A program made the translations under genes and the position numbers. This document shows positions 1-7,712 of a stretch of 64,000 bases of DNA, in pieces. The DNA lies in contig NZ_CP034451.1 in assembly GCF_003952525.1 (NCBI RefSeq), forward strand, positions 310,001 to 374,000, written 5' to 3'. Under the pieces are notes generated by a model. That model did no database searches, was not told the DNA's origin, and worked only from the letters and a program-made list of their open reading frames with translations. How positions within the stretch are numbered: position 1 is the first letter of the stretch; each line of letters starts with the position of its first letter. Origin of the DNA: Mesorhizobium sp. M3A.F.Ca.ET.080.04.2.1 (GTDB lineage: Bacteria > Pseudomonadota > Alphaproteobacteria > Rhizobiales > Rhizobiaceae).

Positions 1-663
1 AAGGGCGTGCTGCAAGTCGACGGCTATGCTGCCTATACGTCGTTGGCGGGAGGAGCCAAATCGTCGGGCAAGATCCGCCTGGCGTATTGTCTGGTCCATG
101 CACGCCGCAACTTCGTGAAGGTCCACAAGACGACGAACTCGCCCTTCGCCAGGGAGGTCATCGAGCGCATCGGCGCGGTGTATGCGATCGAGAAGCGCAT
201 CCGCGGCTTGAGTGCTGACAGGCGCCGAGCTGTGCGCCAGGCGGAAACGAAGCCGCTGATGGAGGCTTTGAAGGCGCGTCTCGAAGCCGTGAAGGACGGT
301 GTCTCTCGCCAGTCGACGCTGATCAAGGCGATCGATTATACGCTCGAACGCTGGGACGGACTAACGGCGTTCCTGAATGACGGGCGGCTGGAGCCAGACA
401 CGAACGCCGTGGAGAGATCGATTCGACCGATAGCAATCGGAAAAAAGAATAGTCTGTTCAGTGGTGACGAAGGCGGCGGACAGACTTGGGCGATCCTGGC
501 TTCGCTGCTCAACTCGGCCAAGTTGAACGGCGTCGATCCCGAAGCCTATCTCACCGACGTTCTCGAGCGCATGGTCAGCGGCGCCACGACGAACGATCAA
601 CTCCACGAGCTCCTGGTTTGGAACTGGAAAGCGGCACGCGAAGTCGAAAGAGCAGCTGCATGA
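1..663 (+). CDS. tnpC: IS66 family transposase TnpC, C-terminal part
   Basis: This DDE transposase catalyses cutting and joining of the IS66 element ends. The reading frame is open from base 1, so only about the last 220 residues are present. Visible hallmarks are LQVDGYAAY, containing the second catalytic Asp near the window edge; a conserved CLVHARRNF segment; and NAVERSIRPIAIGKKNSLF, containing the catalytic Glu and the conserved downstream block. The C-terminus, about 90 residues past the Glu, fits a complete TnpC end. The stop codon overlaps the next gene in an ATGA arrangement, so the two are probably translated together. Nothing in this part suggests inactivation, but the N-terminal half cannot be judged. 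Confidence 0.93.
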   Translation, partial: KGVLQVDGYAAYTSLAGGAKSSGKIRLAYCLVHARRNFVKVHKTTNSPFAREVIERIGAVYAIEKRIRGLSADRRRAVRQAETKPLMEALKARLEAVKDGVSRQSTLIKAIDYTLERWDGLTAFLNDGRLEPDTNAVERSIRPIAIGKKNSLFSGDEGGGQTWAILASLLNSAKLNGVDPEAYLTDVLERMVSGATTNDQLHELLVWNWKAAREVERAAA

Positions 664-1196
664 CCAGACACAAGCCACGACAGGAGCGCAGGCCTGCCAA
701 GACCACCATGGCCGACTACGCGATGTCCTTCGAGAAGCTCGGACATTGGCTGGATAAGCGAGGGCAGTCGGCGACGCTTCGTCGCCCCAGGGCAAGCTCG
801 CTCTCGATGCTCGACGGCGCCGTGGCTGCGGTCGTCGCCGGACCGGTCTCTATGCCATCCGAAGAATGGGTATGCCCCCTCCTGGGCCTCGATCCGGATG
901 CCTTCAATCACGACACGGAGGAGTTCTCGGCGATCGCGGCCACGCTCATGCGGCACAACGCGATCAGCGAAACGCTATCGACGAGGCCGGAGAGCTTCGA
1001 GCCGCTCTTCGTGCGGATGGCCAACGGCGGCGTCGACGCACGGCCCTGGTGCATGGGCTTCTATACCGAAGACGGTCGCCCCTTGCGAGTGCCACCTTCT
1101 TCGATTGCCGGCCGAAACGCATGGTCCGACATTCCGGCCGCCGTCGAGGCCATGCGTCAGTTTTGGATGCCGACCCGCTTTAAGTCCGGCCGCTAG
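660..1196 (+). CDS. YecA/YgfB (UPF0149)-like passenger protein of the IS66 element
   Basis: A 178-residue protein starting at the ATG that overlaps the tnpC stop codon (ATGA). The central part (SEEWVCPLLGLDPDAF, then EEFSAIAATLMRHNAIS) and the C-terminal RPWCMGFYTEDG region match the UPF0149/YecA-like proteins often found just downstream of IS66 tnpC in rhizobia. A basic N-terminal segment (TRHKPRQERRP) precedes the domain. No SEC-C type metal motif is visible at the C-terminus. Its role in transposition is not established; it lies inside the element, before the terminal repeat. A much longer upstream start would overlap tnpC out of frame, so the coupled ATG was chosen. Confidence 0.75.
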   Translation: MTRHKPRQERRPAKTTMADYAMSFEKLGHWLDKRGQSATLRRPRASSLSMLDGAVAAVVAGPVSMPSEEWVCPLLGLDPDAFNHDTEEFSAIAATLMRHNAISETLSTRPESFEPLFVRMANGGVDARPWCMGFYTEDGRPLRVPPSSIAGRNAWSDIPAAVEAMRQFWMPTRFKSGR

Positions 1197-1203
1197 CTGG
1201 CGG

Positions 1204-1226
1204 GAGGGCCATCTCGTACCGCTTAC
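1204..1226 (+). repeat. Right terminal inverted repeat of the IS66 element
   Basis: On the minus strand this stretch reads GTAAGCGGTACGAGATGGCC, the usual IS66 end consensus at its start. The partner repeat is outside the window. The flanking eight bases 1227-1234 (GGTCAATA) would be one copy of the 8-bp target duplication made by this family; the other copy cannot be seen. Confidence 0.65.
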
Positions 1227-1228
1227 GG

Positions 1229-2392
1229 TCAATAAGCCTTGCCACGGGCAGAGACGGGCCACAGCGTTTCGACCTTGCCGTTGCGCACGCCGACATACCA
1301 ATCGTGCACGTTGCAGGTTGGATCGCAGTGACCAGGGACCAGCCGCAGCTTGTCGTTGATCTTGAGAACACCGTTTGGATCGTCGATGACGCCGTGTTCG
1401 TCCGTTGCCTTGACGTATTTGACGTCACTGCGGGCGTAGACGAAGGGCAAGCCGGAATCGACCGACTGCACTTTAAGTCCGGCGTCGCAAATGGCCTTGT
1501 CCGGCTTGGAATGGCTCATCACGCTCGTGAGAATGAAAAGTGCGTTCTGCCATTCGCCCTGGTCAATTCGCTTTCCGTCCTGGTCAAGAATGCGCCCGTA
1601 GTCGGCGTCCATAAAAGCATAGGAGCCGCACTGGAGTTCGTTATAAACATTGGAATTGCTCTCGAAATAGTAGCTGCCCGTGCCACCGCCACTGACGAGC
1701 TCAGGCTCGAGGGCAATAGCATTAAGTGCCTGTGTGGCATCCTTGACCTGTGCGATCGCGGCATCGAGCTTGGCCTTTCGATCTTCATACTTGTCCAGGT
1801 GCTGCATGGCCCCATGATAGGCTTGGATCCCGGTGAACTTGAGGCCTGGAGCTGCATTGATGGCCTTGGCAAGCTCGACAACGGCCTCGCTTGTGGTGAC
1901 GCCACAGCGACCGGCACCGCAGTCGATCTCGACGAAGCATTCGATCAAGGTGTTGTGCTTTTGAGCGGCAGCGGACAACTCGCCAACATTCTTGAGATCG
2001 TCGACACAAACGATAATTCGCGCCCCGAGCTTTGGCAGGCGCGCCAGCCGGTCGATCTTCAGCGGATCTCGAACCTGGTTCGAAACCAGCACGTCCTTGA
2101 TGCCGCCGCGGACAAAAACCTCTGCTTCGGAGACCTTTTGACAACAGACGCCGATGGCTCCGCCCAATTCCTGCTGCAGGCGTAGGACATCGACGGATTT
2201 GTGCATCTTGCCGTGGGCCCGATGGCGCATTTTGTGGGCCTTGGCATAGTCGCCCATTTTGCGGATGTTACGCTCAAGCGCATCAAGATCGAGGATCAGG
2301 CACGGCGTTTGGATTTCGTCGACGCTCATCCCCGGAAGGGCTGGTACGTCGAAGCCAACTTCCATCTCGTTGAAGTTCGTTTCCACTTTCAT
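1229..2392 (-). CDS. PLP-dependent D-threonine aldolase-fold enzyme, BhcC (beta-hydroxyaspartate aldolase)-like
   Basis: A 387-residue fold type III PLP enzyme of the DSD1/D-threonine aldolase group. The PLP lysine sits in RHRAHGKMHKSVDV (about residues 56-69), and the C-terminal metal site is in PGHCDPTCNVHDWYVGVRNG. From memory, the whole protein resembles BhcC, the beta-hydroxyaspartate aldolase of the Paracoccus glyoxylate-assimilating BHA cycle, including the ending ETLWPVSARGKAY. BhcC splits (2R,3S)-beta-hydroxyaspartate into glycine and glyoxylate. The other cycle enzymes (BhcA, BhcB, BhcD) are not in the window, so the substrate may be another D-threo-beta-hydroxy amino acid. It is the last gene of the minus-strand run that includes the OsmC and GlcG genes. 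The stop codon lies 2 bases from the IS66 end. Confidence 0.85.
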   Translation of the reverse strand: MKVETNFNEMEVGFDVPALPGMSVDEIQTPCLILDLDALERNIRKMGDYAKAHKMRHRAHGKMHKSVDVLRLQQELGGAIGVCCQKVSEAEVFVRGGIKDVLVSNQVRDPLKIDRLARLPKLGARIIVCVDDLKNVGELSAAAQKHNTLIECFVEIDCGAGRCGVTTSEAVVELAKAINAAPGLKFTGIQAYHGAMQHLDKYEDRKAKLDAAIAQVKDATQALNAIALEPELVSGGGTGSYYFESNSNVYNELQCGSYAFMDADYGRILDQDGKRIDQGEWQNALFILTSVMSHSKPDKAICDAGLKVQSVDSGLPFVYARSDVKYVKATDEHGVIDDPNGVLKINDKLRLVPGHCDPTCNVHDWYVGVRNGKVETLWPVSARGKAY

Positions 2393-2503
2393 TCCTTAGT
2401 CTCCCAAATGCGGCGCCAACGGACGACCACACCGGTAGCCGGCGGCCTTTGACCGTGTTCGTCGTCGGCGAATGTCGCGATCGAGACTCCGATCCTAAGC
2501 GGG

Positions 2504-2950
2504 TCAATCCAGATCGATGGTCACGTTTGATTTGATTGAATTGGCGATGAAGCAGCCTTTGTGAGCGCGATGATGAAGTCGCTCCAGTGCCTGGCGGTCG
2601 GGCTGCTTTTCAGAACCAAAGGTGACGACGGGGTGCAGCGTGATGGATGAGACCGAATGGGCGCCGTCCGAGCCCTTGGATACCTCGCCCACCGCTTCGT
2701 CGGTATAGCTGGTAACTTTGTAGCCGCTGCCTTCACAGATCGCCAGGAAGTAGAGCATGTGGCAGCTCGCCAGTGCATTGACCAGCAGTTGCTCTGGGTC
2801 GGCCAGCATTGCATTGCCGAGATATTCCGCCGCCGCTGACACCGGGATTGTCACCTGCGGGCTGATGATTGCCTTGTGATCGCGATTATAGGTTGGTTGC
2901 TGCGGGTGAGGATTGGCAGTCCATTCGAGACGGATTTTGTGTTTTGACAT
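2504..2950 (-). CDS. OsmC family protein
   Basis: A 148-residue OsmC/Ohr-fold protein. The two redox cysteines of the family appear to be present: one in ALASCHMLYFLAICEGSGY (about residue 62) and one in AHKGCFIANSIKSNV near the C-terminus. Family members are thiol peroxidases that detoxify organic hydroperoxides, although several OsmC proteins have other roles. The gene sits between the GlcG-like and BhcC-like genes, 32 bp downstream of the former, and is probably cotranscribed with them. Its role here, either protection from a reactive pathway intermediate or oxidative stress, is inference. Confidence 0.85.
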   Translation of the reverse strand: MSKHKIRLEWTANPHPQQPTYNRDHKAIISPQVTIPVSAAAEYLGNAMLADPEQLLVNALASCHMLYFLAICEGSGYKVTSYTDEAVGEVSKGSDGAHSVSSITLHPVVTFGSEKQPDRQALERLHHRAHKGCFIANSIKSNVTIDLD

Positions 2951-2982
2951 CTTAATGCCCCTTTCTGCTGTCGGCCGACGAG

Positions 2983-3399
2983 CTATGCCTGCTCAAGAAT
3001 GGCAACCATAACCTCGGCGATCGCTACGTCGGCATCGACTGGACCGCCCGACACGCCGACACCACCGATAACGGTCTTGGCATGGCGTACCGGCAGCCCA
3101 CCGCCGAAGACGACGAATTGCCGTCTGCCGCCACATGCCTCGAGGCCGTAAAGCGCCGCCCCCGGCTGGACGGCCTCGAGCCAGTTGCCTGATGGCGAGC
3201 GCAGGGCAAGCGCGGTATAGGCTTTGTTTTGCGCGATCTCGACTGTTGAGAGTGCAGCATCGTCTACACGCATGAACGCCAGCAGGTTGCCGCCCGGATC
3301 AACGACCGCCAGGGAGGAGGGCTCTGCCAATTCTCTTGCCTTTGCCGCACCTGCCTGTAGCGCCTTCAGCACAGCTTCATGCGTAATCATCTTAGTCAT
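2983..3399 (-). CDS. GlcG/HbpS family heme-binding-fold protein
   Basis: A 138-residue protein of the GlcG/HbpS (PF03928) family. The characteristic core is visible: LAVVDPGGNLLAFMRVDDA (about residues 30-48), IAQNKAYTAL, and the C-terminal VIGGVGVSGGPVDADVAIAE. Members include heme-binding HbpS and the uncharacterised GlcG protein of the glycolate oxidase operon, and they often accompany catabolic dehydrogenases. No signal peptide is seen, so it should be cytoplasmic. It lies 35 bp downstream of the SDR gene in the same direction. The biochemical role of most members is unknown. Confidence 0.85.
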   Translation of the reverse strand: MTKMITHEAVLKALQAGAAKARELAEPSSLAVVDPGGNLLAFMRVDDAALSTVEIAQNKAYTALALRSPSGNWLEAVQPGAALYGLEACGGRRQFVVFGGGLPVRHAKTVIGGVGVSGGPVDADVAIAEVMVAILEQA

Positions 3400-3434
3400 G
3401 ACGAGATCCTTGCTTTGACCGGAAGCGGGTGGCG

Positions 3435-4190
3435 TCAGTTGTAGACGCCGCCATCGACGTTGATTGCCTGCGCGGTCACATAGGACGACTCATTCGAGGC
3501 GAGATAGACAAACAGCGGAGCGACTTCCTCGGCGCGCGCCTGGCGGCCGAGCGGGATGATTGCCTTGGCTGCCGCCTCCTGCTTCTCGCGGCCGCCCATG
3601 AAATTGATGACCGGTTGGTTGAAGGGTGTGTCGATCCAGCCCGGGCACACGGCATTGACGCGAATGCCGTCTGATGCCAGCTCAAGCGCCAGCGTTGTGG
3701 CCAGTCCGATCACTGCCGCCTTGGAGGATGAATAGGCGGTCAGCCCTGGCGCTCCGCGCTTGCCGGCCAGCGAAGACATCATCACTACGGAGGACTTCCC
3801 ACCCTGCCTGAGGAATTTCAGGGATTCACGGACAAAGACGAAATTGGCTGTGACGTTGATTGCAAAAACCTTGTCCCAATCCGCCGTCGAGAAGCTCTCG
3901 GCCTTGCCTGACAGCTGAATACCGGCGTTCAGGCACAAAGTATCGATGCCACCCATCCATTTGGCTGCATTGGCAATGACAGCCTTGATCTCTTGTTCCT
4001 TGGACAGATCCGTCTGGAAGAACTTCACCTTGCTGCCAAGCCGGCGTTCCAGGTCAGCCCCCCTGGTTGCGTCGATATCCGCGACGGTGACGATCGCGCC
4101 CTCAGCCACGAATGCCTCAACAATGGCAAGGCCGATATTGGCGACTCCTCCGGTGATGAGGGCGCGCTTTCCAGCCATACGTTCCGACAT
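3435..4190 (-). CDS. SDR family oxidoreductase
   Basis: A 251-residue classical short-chain dehydrogenase. The N-terminal cofactor motif is present in a slightly altered form (TGGVANIG instead of TGxxxGIG), followed by ADIDATRG, whose Asp favours NAD(H). LNAGIQ is the NAG motif; S-Y-K catalysis is in MMSSLAGKRG and YSSSKAAVIG. The C-terminal INVDGGVYN is typical. A good Shine-Dalgarno (GGAGAGG) precedes the ATG. It follows the sugar-binding protein gene, separated by a perfect hairpin, and probably oxidises a hydroxyl of the imported solute or a derivative. The substrate is not predictable. Confidence 0.88.
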   Translation of the reverse strand: MSERMAGKRALITGGVANIGLAIVEAFVAEGAIVTVADIDATRGADLERRLGSKVKFFQTDLSKEQEIKAVIANAAKWMGGIDTLCLNAGIQLSGKAESFSTADWDKVFAINVTANFVFVRESLKFLRQGGKSSVVMMSSLAGKRGAPGLTAYSSSKAAVIGLATTLALELASDGIRVNAVCPGWIDTPFNQPVINFMGGREKQEAAAKAIIPLGRQARAEEVAPLFVYLASNESSYVTAQAINVDGGVYN

Positions 4191-4276
4191 GGTCCTCTCC
4201 TGATCAGTCCAAAAAAGGGCTTCTGCCGCACTCTAACCGGTCGGCCAGAGCGCGCGCTGGACATATGAGATGTGGA

Positions 4277-4307
4277 GCCGGCACAGCGGACTTGCGTCTG
4301 TGCCGGC
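4277..4307 (-). terminator. Hairpin between binding-protein gene and SDR gene
   Basis: A perfect 10-bp stem (GCCGGCACAG / CTGTGCCGGC) with an 11-base loop lies 8 bases past the stop codon of the binding-protein gene. There is no T run, so it is more likely a message-stabilising or attenuating hairpin than a full terminator. This would allow more binding protein than downstream enzyme to be made. Confidence 0.6.
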
Positions 4308-4315
4308 CTGCTATG

Positions 4316-5254
4316 TCATTTTCTGTTGATGTACTTATCCACGTTGGCTGGCGTCACCAGCTCGAACGGAATCCACACCGGTGATTTTACCTTCTCACCC
4401 TTCGCAAGCTTCACCGCGGTATCCACGGCCCCGGCACCTTGGCCGACAGCATCCTGGAAAACAGTGACATCGAGATCGCCGTTCTTCATGTAGTGCAAGG
4501 CCTCATCGTTAGCATCGATGCCCCCAACGACAACATCTTCCCTGTCCCATCCTGCGGCCTTCATCGAATTGATGGCGCCGACAGCCATCTCATCATTGTT
4601 GGCAATAACAGCTACTGGCTTGTAGCCGGCGGTGATCCAGTTAGTCATCAAGTCCTGCGCCTTGACCGGATCCCAGTTTGCGGGTTGTTCGTCGATGACC
4701 TTCATGAAGTTGCACTCAGGCTTGGCAATTACGTCATGAATAGCCTTTGTCCGCTTCACCGCCGCTTCCTGAGCAAGGATGCCTTCCATGATCAGAATGC
4801 CAGCGTCCTTGGTCTTGCCTCGCTCCTTGAGGATACGGCAGATTTCCTCGGTTTCCAGAACTCCGGCTTGTATCTCATCCGACCCGACGAATGCAGCTTT
4901 CGGACCAAGCTGGTCCAGGTCGGACGGTCCCGCGTTGACATAAATGAGTGGGATACCGGCATCCGCGGCCATCTTCGTGATGGGCGGGCTTGCGGACGTC
5001 TCCACGGGGACCACGATAAGCGCATCGACCTTATCGGCAATGAAGTTCTGTATTTGTGACTGCTGCTTATTCGCGTCACGTTCAATATATTCCACTTGAA
5101 TAGGTTGGTTCAGCTCCGCGGCGCGCTTCTGCATGGTCTCGACCATGACGGTCGTGAATTGGCCTGCCGGGGCGACGCTTACGGCAATGTTGCCTGCCAA
5201 GGCACTCGATGCTGACAGCGCCACCACTGCTACAGTGATGATCATTCGCTTCAT
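4316..5254 (-). CDS. Ribose-type periplasmic sugar-binding protein (locus A)
   Basis: A 312-residue periplasmic binding protein of the Peripla_BP_4 / RbsB type with a cleavable Sec signal (MKRMIITVAVVALSASSALAG). The start was placed at the ATG preceded by GGGAGAA at good spacing rather than six codons upstream. The two-lobed fold is recognisable from [44 protein letters not shown] and DVVVGGIDANDEAL. It is a paralogue of identical length to the protein at 25782 and a close relative of the one at 50336. The RbsA/RbsC-type ATPase and permease genes lie 6-8 kb upstream on the same strand, separated by the aco and dmf genes. Two LacI-type palindromes lie 138-175 bp upstream of the start. Confidence 0.93.
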   Translation of the reverse strand: MKRMIITVAVVALSASSALAGNIAVSVAPAGQFTTVMVETMQKRAAELNQPIQVEYIERDANKQQSQIQNFIADKVDALIVVPVETSASPPITKMAADAGIPLIYVNAGPSDLDQLGPKAAFVGSDEIQAGVLETEEICRILKERGKTKDAGILIMEGILAQEAAVKRTKAIHDVIAKPECNFMKVIDEQPANWDPVKAQDLMTNWITAGYKPVAVIANNDEMAVGAINSMKAAGWDREDVVVGGIDANDEALHYMKNGDLDVTVFQDAVGQGAGAVDTAVKLAKGEKVKSPVWIPFELVTPANVDKYINRK

Positions 5255-5391
5255 TTTCTTCTCCCATTTCACTGTCGGTGTCCGGAAGCACCTTTGATTA
5301 TCCGGAACCGTCCTCCCAGACGGATCTCATCGATCACAACATGGGCATCGTGAAATTCGCTCTCGGCCCACAAGCCCTTGGCGGCACCACA

Positions 5392-5429
5392 TGTTATCGA
5401 TTACATCACCGCTCATGTCAACGTTTACA
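5392..5429. promoter_or_regulatory. Pair of LacI-type operators upstream of the binding-protein gene
   Basis: Two palindromes, TGTTATCGATTACA (5392-5405) and TGTCAACGTTTACA (5416-5429), are centred 24 bp apart upstream of the minus-strand binding-protein gene. They match the site pairs at 16983-17027, 24279-24313 and 26835-26881, and have the CG-centred form expected for LacI-family operators. The cognate regulator is probably one of the three LacI proteins in the window. Confidence 0.75.
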
Positions 5430-5436
5430 TTGTCGC

Positions 5437-7662
5437 CTAAACCATATTTCCCACGAAGTGGGAAAGAACGTTGTGCGTGACGCGGGAAACGGGATTCTCG
5501 TATCCATTTATGGGAAGGCAGCCGATCCAGCAAATCGATCCGACGGAGAATACCGCGCCTCCCCCGGGCCTTCGCAGCCAGGTCATATCCGCCCGCACCA
5601 GAGGGTTCTTTGATCCCCCCTGCTCCGGAAGCATGTTCGTGTAGTATTCTATTACGGGCTGGAAATGGGTCGAGAGCTCGGTCGAGGTCGCTAGCACAAC
5701 CGTCTCAGGCGGCGTGCCGTGATCATAATCGGTATGGTCTATCTCATCCCCGACAGCGCCCCCAAGCATCATGCCTTCAGCACCAATCAGTTCGTCTCCC
5801 ACGCCCTGGAAAATCCAGTCGAGTTCAGATGAGCCGGATGTGTTGGTGCGTTTGAACGGGGCGGCCTTGCTAAAGCCGTTTGCCGCCATTCCAATACCGG
5901 TCAGCCGGTGGGGGCTTCGCCCGCGATTTCGCCACAGGCCGCCCTGCTCACCGGTAAAGGCATGGACCGTCTCTCCCGGAGGCGAGCTCCAGTTGCGTGC
6001 GCCGGTGTAGCCGCGCCGGACTTCCAGCACATGCGGCTTGTCCGGATGGAAGCTGGTCGCCCAATAAAAACCGTTGCCGCCGAGATACATCAGATTGCCG
6101 CCTGAATCGACGTACTCGGTGACCGCGTCGAGCATTCGTTCCGAATAGTATTCGGGATGTGAGCCTGTGATGACCGCCGCGTAGCTGCGCAGCGAGGCTA
6201 CCCCTTCGAGGTGGAGATCATCGTCTGTCAGCACATCATAGTCGAAACGATGATGCTCCAGCCAGTCGATCAGATAGAAGTCACCGGCAAAATGCCTGTA
6301 GGAGTTGTTGAGCCAGTGGATATGGAACGGCCGGAAATTGAGAAGCGGGCGTAATCTTGATGCGTAGGCGACGCCGGCGCCATCCTGGTGGTTGTCATAG
6401 ATCGACAGGCCAAGCTCGGGATGGACCGATACATACTTGTCAGCGTCCTGGGGACCGATGAACTCGGTCTTCATCAGACTGAGATCATCGCCGATCGAGG
6501 CAGTGCTGTTCGTCTCATTGCCATAGGCCACATAGGTGGCGGTTGGAGCGAGGAACGCCACCCGCGCGTGTTTGCTGTCGGCCGCCGGCCGCACATAGAA
6601 TGGAATCCAGTCCTCATCCTGGCCGTCATGGACACGCAGCGCATAGATTCCGGAACGCCAACCCCGCTCGACCTCCAGTTCCAGGCTTGGTTTCCAGTCG
6701 CCACCTTCGACCATGTCGCTGTGAAACAGGGTTGCGTTGTACTCCTCCGGCACCAGTTCCGCGCGGTCATACCTGCCTCGCCAGCGAGATCCAGTAACGG
6801 CGCGCATCGGCAGATTGAAAAGGGAAAGTGACGGCCCGCCCTCTATATCGTTAGGGATCGTCATGGGGGCGACATTCTTGCCCATCGACCAGGAGGAGGT
6901 CACCTGAGTCCCAACAAGCATCTTCGCCTCGACGCCGTTTAGCATCAGCATCACATGCTCGCGGCCAAGAATCGAATTGCAGATCTCGATTTCTCCGACC
7001 TTGCCGGTGAAGTGCTGAACAGTGTCCCGCTCCTGTCGGGCAGCAGCGATCGTGACGTCGCCTTCAAAGCCGCTTGGAAAGAAAACGCTGTCTTCCAGGG
7101 CAACCACGGCTTCCGCGACGGGTCCCCTGCCCCCGGTCCCGTTGAGCGGCGCGGCAAAGATCGTTGCTTCTTTGGACGAGACGACGATCACCAGCCTATA
7201 CCAGTTCTGAGTGGCCACGTTCAGCGGCAGCAACGATCTTCCCCGACCGTCTATGACCAATTCTATCTTGCGGTCGCGGATGCGAATGGCCGTCGATGAC
7301 TCCTTGCCGTTGAATGAAAACAGTACCTGGCTTTTTGAAGTAAGCACCGTCGGGCGAAACGAGAAGGCAAGACTGAGCGGCAGCCCATTGGTCTGCAGGG
7401 CCGGATTTGTGAAGGCGGCGAAACCACCAATGGAGGAGCGCTGTTCACAGCCCTCGTACTGCTCAGCCAATGAACTTGATACCGCCTCATGCTTGACGCC
7501 ACCCGCTCCTGGTCTTCCATCCACGCTGATTAGACGGCGAACTTCGGCTTGGAAGGATCCCTTGGGGGCGCTGACGAAAAAGGTCAGCTTTTCACCCCGT
7601 CTGGCGCTGAGGCGATCGGAATACCCCAACAGCCGCGCCCGATAGTAGTCCTGCTCTGTCAT
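5437..7662 (-). CDS. N,N-dimethylformamidase large (beta) subunit-like protein
   Basis: A 741-residue protein resembling the large catalytic subunit of N,N-dimethylformamidase (DmfA2 class, about 760 residues). The N-terminal 250 residues contain a lectin-like (LamG/concanavalin-type) region, for example the stretch around FNGKESSTAIRIRDRKIELV. The catalytic C-terminal half shows LDWLEHH-like spacing (YLIDWLEHHRFDYDVLTDDD), AVITGSHPEYYSERM and GGNLMYLGGNGFYW. In the known enzyme an unusual tyrosine-coordinated mononuclear iron sits in this half. The small alpha subunit gene is not present in the window. No signal peptide is seen. It lies 50 bp downstream of acoC and 180 bp upstream of the binding-protein gene. 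The substrate may be an amide other than dimethylformamide. Confidence 0.8.
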   Translation of the reverse strand: MTEQDYYRARLLGYSDRLSARRGEKLTFFVSAPKGSFQAEVRRLISVDGRPGAGGVKHEAVSSSLAEQYEGCEQRSSIGGFAAFTNPALQTNGLPLSLAFSFRPTVLTSKSQVLFSFNGKESSTAIRIRDRKIELVIDGRGRSLLPLNVATQNWYRLVIVVSSKEATIFAAPLNGTGGRGPVAEAVVALEDSVFFPSGFEGDVTIAAARQERDTVQHFTGKVGEIEICNSILGREHVMLMLNGVEAKMLVGTQVTSSWSMGKNVAPMTIPNDIEGGPSLSLFNLPMRAVTGSRWRGRYDRAELVPEEYNATLFHSDMVEGGDWKPSLELEVERGWRSGIYALRVHDGQDEDWIPFYVRPAADSKHARVAFLAPTATYVAYGNETNSTASIGDDLSLMKTEFIGPQDADKYVSVHPELGLSIYDNHQDGAGVAYASRLRPLLNFRPFHIHWLNNSYRHFAGDFYLIDWLEHHRFDYDVLTDDDLHLEGVASLRSYAAVITGSHPEYYSERMLDAVTEYVDSGGNLMYLGGNGFYWATSFHPDKPHVLEVRRGYTGARNWSSPPGETVHAFTGEQGGLWRNRGRSPHRLTGIGMAANGFSKAAPFKRTNTSGSSELDWIFQGVGDELIGAEGMMLGGAVGDEIDHTDYDHGTPPETVVLATSTELSTHFQPVIEYYTNMLPEQGGSKNPLVRADMTWLRRPGGGAVFSVGSICWIGCLPINGYENPVSRVTHNVLSHFVGNMV

Positions 7663-7712
7663 GAGGTTTTCTGCTGGTTTGACGTTCTTCGCACTTTGGA
7701 CTCAGGCCTTGC

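Larger units (their letters stand above)
1..1226 (+). mobile_element. IS66-family insertion sequence, right-hand part only
   Basis: The element enters from outside the window. It consists of the 3' part of the tnpC transposase, a translationally coupled YecA-like passenger gene and a terminal inverted repeat. The repeat, read inward from position 1226 on the minus strand, begins GTAAGCGG, the usual start of IS66-family ends. tnpA, tnpB and the left end would lie upstream of base 1. The element stops 2 bases before the stop codon of the minus-strand aldolase gene, so that gene is left complete. The family call is firm from the protein; the exact outer boundary is inferred from the repeat. Confidence 0.85.
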
